64,000 bases of DNA from positions 6,758,001-6,822,000 of the forward strand of contig OU612065.1 of NCBI GenBank assembly GCA_914767715.1, in the 5' to 3' direction. This DNA is from Membranipora membranacea. Its lineage: Eukaryota > Bryozoa > Gymnolaemata > Cheilostomatida > Membraniporidae. Within the stretch, counting starts at the first letter, position 1. Each line of letters starts with the position of its first letter. A program made the translations under genes and the position numbers. A model generated the notes under the pieces. The model was not told the DNA's origin. It searched no databases and worked only from the letters and a program-made list of their open reading frames with translations. Positions 41,137-52,600 of the stretch are shown in pieces.

Positions 41137-42638
41137 TTGCATGTCATCAGCAATGATGTGGATGTCCTATGCAATAAGTGTACATTCAAACAGGTTTAAA
41201 TTGATTCAAATCACTTACTCCTTGTTCCGATGCACTTAAATAGTCCATCATTAGATAATGTAAGAGTTAAAGTCAGTACATGGACTGGTGACTACTCAGC
41301 GGGGAATATCTTCACAATCTATAGATTCAGCTGTGGAGTTCAGTCACTCCTTGGTTTAGTGGTCTATAATGGGCAAGAAGGTCTGGTCATATTGATTAAT
41401 TTAGTCCTTGATAATGGGCTAAACTAACATGGAGCAGTTTGTATGGATGAATAAGGATCGATACAGTGGTCTAAAAAACAGCGGACTATAGACCCATTTC
41501 AAGCGGACCATAGACCAGCGGAACATCGGCGAAGCGGAACATAGAACGCACCCGAACATTTCCCATCATTTCCGGTACCATCCAAAATCACACCCAGCAC
41601 CCAATCTATTCTGGATGGTTTGTGAAACACAGATTCCACTGTTTTCAGACTACTTTTACAGACTAACTTTTTTAATTAATTGTCAAGGATGCTTTTCTGT
41701 TAACAAAACATATCCTGATTTATCTGATGATCTTTACCAATTCACATACCCAGATGGGATAATATATGCCAGGGATGAGTGAGGCTGTTCCACAGTCATT
41801 TGCTTCAAATTGAATTCCTGGATAAATGTGTTTGAAGCTCAAAAATAAATTCAACAATTACAATAATCGATATCTTCTGTTGAGGGCTTGAGGTGATACT
41901 GACATAGAAACTAGAGAGAAGATGTTGTGAAAATAGCAGGTAAGTTAGTAGAAGTAGCACATTAGAGAGTCAGACTTGGTAGGTAGGTTTTGTCTGCCAT
42001 GACTCTTGAAGATTGCATGCCATATTCATATCACAAGGAAAGATTACAAACATTTCCAGAGGAGAAAGACTGGTTTTAGAGTAGGCCTACTGTGGTCAAA
42101 CTCGATGAAGCTGTTTGCATTGTACATACATACATACACTCCATTCATACTATTTGCCTAGCCTGTGGCAACGGGCGTAAAGGATGACCAAGCAAGAGAC
42201 ACCCAAAAACCCTGCTAGCTAGCTAGAAGCTGGCAGGCATCAAGAGACAAACTCTTTCCTGGTATGTTTATTTGTTTGAAGAGGTTTTCTAGAAAGTTTA
42301 CAGATAACAGAGTAGTTAAAAGTAACTTGTTGACTTCTACACACAGTTAAATACACACACACAAAAAAAGGGTTATATATAAATAAATGACGATGTTCTA
42401 GAAATGGGAAAGTAAGTTATATATGGCTTTATAGAAATAGAAAATGATATATATGCTGCCCATATACTGCCATCAAGGAGTACTCCTTGCTGCCGTTCAT
42501 TGTGATGAGAAAAACTTTTGTTGTAGGTCAAGATCTCAAAATTCTTCTGTCAGCCTACCCACATCTACCCGGGCATTTTCTGATAAGCTATGCAGTCTTG
42601 CCAATCTAATCCGATCATTCGCTGATCAAAACTTGATT
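41137..42638. other. Region upstream of FBXW2
   Basis: It holds the second copy of a dispersed repeat (41469-41585). A likely splice acceptor at about 42527 opens the first coding exon, so the 5' UTR is probably spliced. No other gene is seen; the frames at 40714-41427 overlap repeats. Confidence 0.4.
41469..41585 (-). repeat. Dispersed repeat, copy 2
   Basis: Inverted, diverged copy of 30118-30207: agcggactatagaccc, gcggaacatagaacgcaccc and gaacatttccc match the other copy when reverse-complemented. Confidence 0.65.
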
Positions 42639-45600
42639 ATGTCGGCGAAGAAATATTCCGTCAAAGAACCAGTGATGCAGAATTCAGTTCAGAAGCAACA
42701 GTCATCACCTAGCAATGACTTTGATGCGTGGCTCAAGACTGTTGGTAAGAAGTTTGCATCGCTAAATGACGACAACAAAAACAGGTCAGTTTTCACAAAC
42801 TTATACCCGTATCCGTCCAGACAACCGTTTATTCAATTATCGCCACTATTTGCAAAGAGGCTCAGCTGAAACAGAACAAATATATATTGATTACAAAATA
42901 TGATAAATACATATCATATGACAGCCTTAATCTGCAGCAGGTGGGCTCTTCATTAATTCACCCATTACATTTAATTTGAAAGTTATACATGTTCGATTCT
43001 CCAAGTAGTCCTAAACAATTCTCAATGTGTATCGTTACAGGACACTTGACTATCTCATACACAACAGTGGAGCTAGACAGTTGTATCATCTGTCAGAGAA
43101 ACTCAACTGTCTTCTAAAGCGAGATTTTCTCAAACATCTACCTATTGAGATGAGCTTCTACTTGCTGAAATTTCTTGACCCGCAGTCTTTGCTGTCATGT
43201 TGTCAAGTCAGTAAAACGTGGAACAAAACCGTAAACAGTTGTGTTGACTGTTGGAAGAGATCTTGTGATGTAATTGGTAAGAATATCAAAATATTTTCTA
43301 ATGTCTGGTTCCCAAAAGTCTATCGAATACGAGTCGAAACTTGACCCCAAAAGGTTGCGATGCTTATGAAATGTCCTTACTGTCCCTTGGACAAAACTAA
43401 AGCACCCGTAACCAGAAAATTATCAGACAATGATTAGCTATGCAAGGTTTACCATATTCCAGTATTGAAATTTTTCCAAGCAAATAGCACAATAAACATG
43501 TGAATAAAATATGGATATATGGTTTCACAGTAACAATTACACACTTTGATATGCAAACTTCACTGCTCTCCATCTAGGTTCATTACTAGAATATTATTAC
43601 ATTCATCCATTCATGTTACTTTTTGAAAGCGTAATTTGTCTCATCATAAATAATTAGGAGATATCAATAGAAAACCATCGCCCAAAGGCGCGATATGAGA
43701 TTCATCTAGGTAAGGCCCATAGCTCCAGTTAAACACAGTCCGAGCACACGCCTCGTTCGTTTGTGGATGACCTTTCATTAATCTTATTACAGGGGTCAAA
43801 GTAACCCGAGAGTTTACAGAAGCCAAAGACTATAAGAAGCTGTTCATGCTTGTGTTCGCCAGACAAGAGAGCCTGAAGAATGGTACAGCACTGGATGCTG
43901 AGTTCTTACATGGTCACACTGATCGAGTCATGGCTATCTACTACAACAACGGGCTGCTGGCTACAGGTAACGTAGTAAATGTATATGTAATATAATGCGT
44001 GTAATTTAATTTATGGATGTGACTGGAGCAAGGTGTCCCCAAAGTGATTTAATCTTTTCCGGGTGAAGTGACCCAGTGCATACTGTTTGCTTGTTAGGTG
44101 TCACATGGGTATTTATGATTAACCTCGGAACACCTTCTATCCCTTACATACCATAAGCATATAAACATGAGCACTCAACAGCGAAGGTTTGACCCTTTTC
44201 ATACGTTCATTAATGCTGCTATAATTATTTTAGGATCTGATGACAGGACAGTGCGATTATGGGACTGTGATACAGGACAGTGCATCAAAATATTCCGTAC
44301 TCATACAGTAGCTGATGTCAAGTTTGACAGTAAGCAGATCATCACTGCGTCATTCGATAACACTGCTGCATGCTGGGATATGGTGACCGGGGAGCGTGTC
44401 AGACATTATAGAGGACATATTGGCGCTGTGTTCACTGTCGACTATGACGAGGAAGTGGATGTTCTAGTGACAGGTAATGACCATGTTCAACAAGTGAAGT
44501 AATTTTGCTTTTTTGAAAGCTCAAAAAAGAGTGATGTTCTTTGATGGCAGTAGTTCACAAGCTTGCCTGAAACAGGGCTCGAGCTAGAGTAATGCTTACC
44601 TGCGTCTCGACTGGGAACAGTATCCAGACAAGATTCTAACATGGATATGAAATGATCAACTACTTGAGTATAACATGTTTGTGCAAATGGTGTGCCGTGA
44701 ATGGTCACAAAATCATTCAGACAGAAACTGTGCCATAAAATGAAGGTTGATATTTTGTCCAAATACAATAACTAAGATCAAATGATTTTTATCAGTTTGA
44801 AGAATGAGGGCTGAAGGAGATAACTCTGGAGAAAGAGAGCCAATTACTGCTGCAGTTGTGGGGTACTCAATTTGAGAGAACTTCCCTTTCTTGTTCTGAC
44901 AGCATGGTCACAAGTATCTCCAAGTGATGTTCGCTTTCAATTTTACTATTTTTAACATTCTGAAGGTGGTGTAGACTATACAATTAAGATATGGATGTTC
45001 TCCGAGGCATTATTACTACATTCTTTGAACACATATAACGCAGGCTGGATAACAAGAGTATTACTACACAAGCCAGAGGCAAACTGTAAACAATTCTCAG
45101 TTATATGTATAGACTACTCTTACATATATGTGTGGAATATCGATGGGCAACAGAAGGTAATCTTTATTAAATGTTACAATATTAATCTCAACTACCCTTG
45201 AGAAGTAGATATTAGATTGTATTTAGTTTAGCTAGATTGGGGGTGTCTTACTAATTGTAAATATTAAGTAATAAAGCTGAGTAAATTTTAGCAAGCTTAA
45301 AATTTAGCTATTTCAAGCCTGCGCAAAATTGCAACCTTCTCTTTCTATATATTTTACTCTTCAGGGTACTTTGTATTCATTGTACCACCTTGATTACTGT
45401 TTATTCTAGCATCCTACCTGATTCTAGCCTACATACATGTATATTGAAAACATTGTGTCCCAATTTGTATAATTGAACCATTATCAGGTGAGAGATTTCC
45501 GTGGCTGGCCCGCATCTCACAGCTGTTTTGTACCGTCATTACTGAAGAAGGATGACAATCTATACTGCTGTGTGGCCGATATACAGAGGAGTATGTACTC

Positions 45601-46997
45601 TATACAGAGGAATGAGCTGACATGTAAGTCATCACTTGATATCTCATCAGCTAACGGAATTACTTAAAATGCCAGGTTTTACCGTAAACAAAAATAATTT
45701 TATTTTGTAATTGAGTATTAAGAGTTCCCAACTCTCATTACTCAATTACAAAATAAATTTGGGTCACACAGATTCTTTCAAGCAGTTAGAATAGTCAACG
45801 AAAATTCAATTTCTTCCCATCAGATCAATTATCACATGAAACTGATAATCCTTACTGGTATGTTGAAAAAAGTCATGAATATAGCCATAAATATTTTAGG
45901 TGGCTCATCATCGAATCTGACAGCACTGTCCTACCCTGGAGCAGGTATTCAGGCTATGTTTGGTATAGGGGATAGATTCAGTATGTTCTTATCTGATACA
46001 CCAGTAGATGGTTATATGCTGGATATTATACAAGAGAACTCTCGCAGATTCACTTCTATAGAGCTTCCTGACTGCAGGTAATATCTGACATGACATTCAA
46101 CTGTCTTTAATTCTACATCGCTTGGCGCCGTAAAACTAACATTATAATACTTCTCAGTAAGCATCTCATCCTGGTGATAAGAGTTATGCAAAATAGCTAA
46201 CTGTTTACAAATATACCGCTCAATAAGTAAGAGAGCAACCACAAACATGGTACTGTGAGGGAGTGCCGATCAAGCTCAGATGAACACATTAGTATCAACA
46301 TCATTTTGTTGAGTTTATAAGTATTGCTGAGTCTTTGTTTTACATTCACAGACCAACTAGACGAGGATCAACTTTCACACTTGGAGAGAAAGCCTGGCTT
46401 GATGGATTTGACGGAAGTAACGACAGGGGCGTATTCTTTGCTGCCAGTCTCAGGGATCATAGCATATATCTACTCAAGTGGAAGTCTCAACCTACTAGAA
46501 AAGCACCAGTAGTTACAGAATTCCCTACCAGACCAAACCGTATAGTGAGTATTAGCAGTGAGAGGTCTGGTCCTGTGGGAGCAGCTGGAGCTACTCTGAC
46601 CAGCCCTTCTATCAGATCTCCGCCTGATGAAGATGAGGGTAGCTTTAATTTAGTCACTGGACCACCTCTTGATAATGCAATTCATCGCGACCAACAGCTT
46701 CTAACTACCCCACATAGACAATCACGTACCCCTGCATGTAGCCTGGCAGCCCAAGTGTTTGATATGCCTGAGGGACGGGAGGGTATATTCTCTCCACTGG
46801 TTGTGACGCATAGTAGAGAGGGGTCCGGTGAGCCAGGAGCTGAGAAGCAGGGGGGTGCTGCTGCTGCTGCGAGTGTATCACAATCCCTGAGTATACCTGC
46901 AGGTACCAGTAGGTCATCCTCGTCATCACCTAACTCCTCACATCATAGAAATAGTAAGTCGTCCAGAAGTACATCCCCTTATGAATCTGATATCTGA
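42639..46997 (+). CDS. FBXW2: F-box/WD repeat protein 2-like (SCF substrate receptor) with long C-terminal tail
   Basis: Exons are 42639-42784, 43041-43276, 43793-43966, 44234-44473, 44966-45156, 45488-45623, 45900-46077 and 46352-46997 (1,947 bases, 648 aa). FBXW2 recruits substrates to the SKP1-CUL1 ubiquitin ligase. The N-terminal [15 protein letters not shown] and [20 protein letters not shown] match FBXW2, with the F-box at about residues 77-124. WD40 repeats run from about 166 ([59 protein letters not shown]) to about 478 ([31 protein letters not shown]). Human FBXW2 (454 aa) stops here. This protein has about 170 more residues rich in Ser, Pro, Thr and Gly and ending [12 protein letters not shown]. 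The tail is in the same exon as the last blade. ATG 42639 was chosen by similarity; the frame stays open upstream to an acceptor near 42527. Confidence 0.93.
45699..45757. repeat. Small hairpin in an FBXW2 intron
   Basis: tattttgtaattgagta and its complement pair around a short loop. It starts about 75 bases after the 45488-45623 exon. Confidence 0.7.
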
Positions 46998-47425
46998 GAT
47001 AGTGCCTTATACAGCCTCATATAGCCTCATATAGCCTTATACAGCGTATCATACTAGGACTAGCAATTGGCGATTGATAATAATATGCCAAGTAATATAA
47101 CTCTTGACTGCTTTTGTGAAGAAAACTATATAGCTGGTTTGCAGTGTTTATATCTGGTATAAGTGCTTGAGACAGTAGGGTTATATTTTGGCATTCTGCT
47201 GACTTTCTGCTATATTAACTCTCATTCATATCATGGGCATCATCTAAAGGTGTTCCAAGGAATCTGAGATTAAAATTTTCTATCAAACAGTAGTTTTAAT
47301 TTATTGTGGAGCAATATTGTAAAAGCATGATTTGTTACTGTGATTTTTGTTACTTTATTTGTGCAATAGTTTTGTTTGAAGTTGTGTTATAGTTTTTTGA
47401 TCAGCTGCCGGACAGTTTCGTTCTC

Positions 47426-47431
47426 AATAAA
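47426..47431 (+). promoter_or_regulatory. Poly(A) signal of FBXW2
   Basis: AATAAA, about 430 bases after the stop. A second one lies at 47469-47474. Confidence 0.6.
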
Positions 47432-47474
47432 CAAATTCCAATTTCAAAGTCTTGAACTTGTAATATGAAATAAA

Positions 47475-49072
47475 CATTATGACACAACAGGGACAGACTA
47501 CACAATCTTATGTGTAGGTAAATTACAGCTGATTTCATGCACAAGCTTGATCAGCAGTAGTCCACCCACAATGCCTTGTCATCGTTGTGTTTCATATCTC
47601 TGTGGCTTCTTGGTCAGCCACCATCATAACACTTTCCCATTATGAAAGTGTTTCACTGCGTTATCTCATGGATAGATGCACATAAAATGCTCCTCCATAT
47701 TTTTCGTAATTATTTTGTAAAGTAGAGAAATGTTCATCTGTGTATCACAAAACCACTACAAATCATATGACTGCTTACAGATTAACAGGTTTATTTGTGT
47801 TTCACTGTTGAAATACCGGCCTGGGGTATTACATAAAACAGTTGGGAAGCTCTGGTAAAAATAAAATTTCTTAGCACCATCATGGAAAAATGATTTTCTG
47901 CGTTTTGCAGTGTTCACCTGGACTATAAAAGTGTCATTTAGTCGCCTAGAGTGTCTTATACTGTGATGACTGCCGCTGACGCTTGATATTCTGGCATCGT
48001 ATAGAGAATTAAATATCCCATATCAAATAAAACGAAAATGACTATATATTGATAATTATAAGATTTATTTCATTCGTGCAAAACTATAAACTGAAAGTTC
48101 ATGAAAGAACAATCCCATCTATCAGGGATAACCACATGTTTTGAACAACTGCAAACAAAATTAACAGTACAAAACATCAGTACTGTGTGTGCTCCATAAA
48201 AATCTCAATGCTTGCAAAATTTGCTCGTGAAAGATATCTCGTCAGTTTTCATCATATGTCCCTTCATGAGAGTAGAGATCCAGGGGCTCAGACCTTACTT
48301 ACTTATTATACCTTACTTGCTCCTTGTACATCATCATTGATACTGTAAAACACTTATTGGAATCTCTTGAATATATCCTTTCAGCTGACCAAGGAGTTAA
48401 CTCCTTGAGCTGACCTTATGCCTGGAATTGAATTTGTCTCCCTTGTTGTGTGGGTAGGCAACTGGAAAGCAACTGAAAGTCTGGCAAGGATTTAAAAAAA
48501 TCATATCCCCAATTATCTTATACATACAATTGTTCCATGGATAGATGTGTATATATCAAATTAGTTTGAAGTGATAGTTTTGATAATATGCTGCAAAAAA
48601 AATGAGCATACAGTTCGAGTCAGATCATTTGAAATACATGTTGACCACACTGGCAAGCTCATCAGTCAGCTTTCAATGATACAATCATATACTAATATAC
48701 TCATTCTCTCTAATTACCATCTATTTCCAATCAAACTCTCGCACTCTCCACTGCACCACATGCAATCACATACATGCACCATATAGTAAAACAATGGAAA
48801 ACACATTCAAGTCCAAATCAGACTCACTCCAAGGAGTTGGATGTCAAAACCCAACTCCAACATCCAGCTCACACCTCACAAGATATGTGAGATGTGTTAA
48901 TAGTAGAAGAGAGGCAAGTCTGAATGGTGAGAGGATTATGATAACAAAGTATGAAGTACAGTATGTGAATATGAGTATCTGTTAATTCTGTCCATAAACA
49001 TACATATATTTATGTGTTTATGGTTCTGTCATATTATCATAATATGCAAATAGCGTGAGAAATAAGAGTTAC
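47475..49072. other. Region between FBXW2 and the mosaic gene, unresolved 3' end
   Basis: The 3' end of the minus-strand mosaic gene must lie here because the TSP1 exon at 49073 ends in a good donor in phase 1. AATAAA on the minus strand at 48069-48064 is a plausible terminus. Candidate acceptors exist near 48340 and 48980 on the minus strand, but none leads to a recognisable domain, so I do not call the last exon. A perfect 18-base palindrome sits at 48390-48407. Confidence 0.4.
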
Positions 49073-49625
49073 CTGGACAGGATTCATACTGTCTCTGTCT
49101 GGTTTGGTTACCAGGACACGGTGAGCCTCCTAATTTCGGGGACGGATCTGTACATGTTCGGTCTCTGGTTGTGATCTTAGTATATACTATGCTACACAAA
49201 TCACTCCATGACTGCCATTCAGACCAAACACCATCAGCTACAGGATTAAGATTATCTATCAGAAGTGCCCCTATGATGAGCAATTCACAGTTTTCTACTT
49301 TTATTTATTCTTTTGATATTACGATCTCAACAAAAGGACTCATAAAATTATCTACAGTGTAGTCGAGCATATTGACCATGGACCATGTATTATGAAGACT
49401 TACAGTAGCAGGTGAGGGGCTCGCCACTCCATGTACCGTTAGGAAAACAGTCAATCTGGTATTCTCCCGATAGTTTGTAATATTTATCATAACATGTTGA
49501 AACAATTCGTTTGGCATTTAACATCCATGTTGAGTTGGTGTTCCTTTCCCTCAAGTCTGGTATGTCACAAGGTGTCACTGGTGAAGAAAAGGTGCAAGAA
49601 CTTATATTTGATGGTGAATCACATT
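49073..49625 (-). other. Last CCP and thrombospondin type 1 module of the mosaic gene
   Basis: Exon 49625-49404 is a CCP (RIVSTCYDKYYKLSGEYQID, CFPNGTWSGEPLTC). Exon 49270-49073 is TSP1-like: VWSEWQSWSDLCS gives the tryptophan ladder, then RDRTCTDPSP, GGSPCPGN and QYESCPG. The acceptor of the CCP exon at cccatag is chosen because it keeps phase 1. Confidence 0.8.
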
Positions 49626-52600
49626 CTATGGGCCTAGCAAGGGAACAATGTAAAACATAGTTTAGAGCATCGAACATGGTTAGGAAGTCATAATGGCTTG
49701 GCTTATGCCTTCCTTACCATGAATGTTCAAAACTATATGTTTTACATCGAGCAAATTTTCAGTCAGCGTTATTTAAATCAAATGTTTTTTTACATCAAGC
49801 GGAGTCATGTCTCCCACCTGTGCTTGTGCAGGAAAGAAACTCCACTTGAAGGCAACTTCAGATATAATAAAGTTGAGATATACAAACGGAATACTTAATT
49901 CTTTTTCAATTTCAAATCACAAACTTCAGAACACACAAGGGAGAGTTATCAGTTGGATCCACACCATAAACCAGAATCATTTCGGCTTCGCAATAATACT
50001 CACTGTGAGATCAAGTGTACTTTGATTTAATATCGGTACCCAACACTTAATTCATCCTTTATTTTACTAAACTCAGAATTCTATTTGGCTCACTAATATT
50101 TAACAAACTTTCTATACCCGCCCATCAGGCTAACGAGTTAAAGAGTGACGGGATGCATGAGAGCCACCACATTCAGTTATTTTAATCACTAATTCATATT
50201 ATTATATTGCTGTGTGTGGCTTACTGGTTTCAAAGCATGTGAGAGGATTTCCTGAGAGGGAGCCATCTTGGAGACATGTTCTCTCCTTATCTCCGGTAAA
50301 GACAAAATATCCCTCCAGACACTCAGTGGTGACTACCAGCCCATAGTCTACCTTGTCATATATCATCCCATTAAATGGCACAGTGCCAACACCAATCTCC
50401 TGCTGGCATTTCACTCCTACAAAATCATAAATATGATTTATCCTAAAGGGAGGTAGGTGCAGTGATGAAAGGGAAGTCCCAAACTCATACTTCAATTTGG
50501 TGCAATATGACATACCGTTATTCAACATTGTAAACTGTACCAACTACCAATTTACCTGGTAAGCAGCTTTTTACAATTCATCAAAATGCATTAAAAAGGT
50601 TGCTCTCTACAAAACAGCATTAGAATTATGGCGAATTGGTAGTTTGACATATGGGCACTTGACTCTACTATTCACTCAAGGTTCCCTCGCGAGTCATTGA
50701 CTTGTACTTATTACATACTTGTGCAGGTCGGGAAGTCCTGCTGCCAGTAGGCGTGTTCAGCTCCTGAGGCAGCACATGAGAGAGTCTCCTCTCCAGCGCT
50801 GTGTCTGTATCCCGGTAAGCAGCTGAATGTTACAGTAGACCCGACTAGGAGGCTGTCTGTAAGGTTTGTTGTTGTGTTAGCTGACATGTTTGTTTGGTAG
50901 AGAGGTACAGATGTATATATGGTATATTCGTGTTCGCTGTGAGGTACTGTATCATTAGGTATTGGATAACAAAACCTCCCTGAACAAAAGATTGAATTTA
51001 GTTTAAAACATGATGAGTTGAGTCTGTCATCTTTTACTATAAATCCTTGTAGTTTGGCAGATGTGGGCTTATGTACAAAGGTGGCACAAATCTTCATCAC
51101 TTAGGTGGACCAGACTAACTCATTGGATATGGCCAGGGAGGGTGTCCTACTGTAACATAAACAATAAAGTAAGTAAGTTCATGAAGCCCAACTAACTATT
51201 GATGATTTATTGGTAATATCCATTGCATCTTATCAATAAATAGTACTTACTATAACAAGTGTAATTAGATGTATCAGTCCAGTTTGAAAACCCAGTCATA
51301 TCATCATATTGACAGAGAGAAAAGTTATTCACGTCACCAACATAGTTCTCATCACATTTCATAGAGAATATCAAGTGGGGTGGAACTCTGTCATCTGGAA
51401 TGACAAAAAAGGATTATGTTGTAAGATACAATATAAATAAGTATAAGACAATCAACTCGTAAATTCAATAAATGGCCAATTGTATTTGGGCATCGAAAAA
51501 CATTCTTGACCATCCTTGTAACAGGATACTTTGAGCAATGAACTCCCTATTCCTCAGGGGGAGTTCATTGCTTTGAGTGAGATATCTTTATGGTGTATTA
51601 ACGGAAAAGCAATATTGAATACATATGCTCACCTGGATTGAATGGTCCTAGACTGCCATTGTACATGAGATTACCATTACTGATTACTTCAGGAGGCCCA
51701 CTGCAGGTTGAATCTACAGTAAAACATGTATAGAATATAAATGTGTATCATATTAACACAATAATTCACAATGTAAATGCCGTATAAGGAATCGGTGGTA
51801 CTTCTACAATACATGGACATATAAATACCAAGCACGGAGTATATTATGGTTCTTAGCTGCCTCAGTAAAACACAAGAAACAGTAAAGTTTATTTCTTGCT
51901 CGAGCATGATGTCATGATTACACTAGCATTGGTGTATCTTACCTAAACACAAAGGAAGGCTGGTATTCCATGAGGCGTGAGTGTCGTTTCTCTCACACAC
52001 TATGCTTGAGTAGTTTAGTTTTTTAGTTAGCGGGTCACAGGTAACAGTCAGCTCAGTATTGACAGGATACCACATACCGAATATATTGGGGGTGTCGGGC
52101 AGGTATGAGACATTCACCTGGCCTAATGTGAAATTACTTACATCAGGATGCAGACATGCTTTTCCTAAAATATAATAAAGATATTATAACGTAAATGATG
52201 AAGAAATGGAGCAGTGAAGACTTTGAACGCACAAGTGGTTAAGGATTATCCTCTCAATTATATCAACTGTGCAAAGTAAAGAAAAGTCAATCCCAGGACA
52301 AAATATGAAATACAGGGTTGGTAAAATCAGGGAGTTTTGGACAAATTAGTAAACATCTTGTTTGCGGTAAATTGATATCCTTGTAAAAACTGCATACCAC
52401 TTAGGAGTCGTCCCAACTTACATAAAGAAAGAGCAACTCCCATCTACTTACTACTGACAGCAGGGAGTTTGGGACCGAACTCCCTGCTGACGGGCACCCT
52501 CCCTGCTAGCAGCACAAATATATAAATAAGATTGTACAGCAAAACCTAGCGCAATTTCAAAGCAGCAACTAGAGAGTGCAGGCTGTCATTGTTTTTTGTA

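Noticed and set aside
48780-49005. Possible next exon of the mosaic gene on the minus strand (DTHILYFILCYHNP...)
   Set aside because: Splice sites are plausible but the peptide has no recognisable domain; left uncalled.
51100-51160. Extra mosaic-gene exon after acceptor tgttacag
   Set aside because: The in-phase frame hits TAG within 12 codons and encodes no module.
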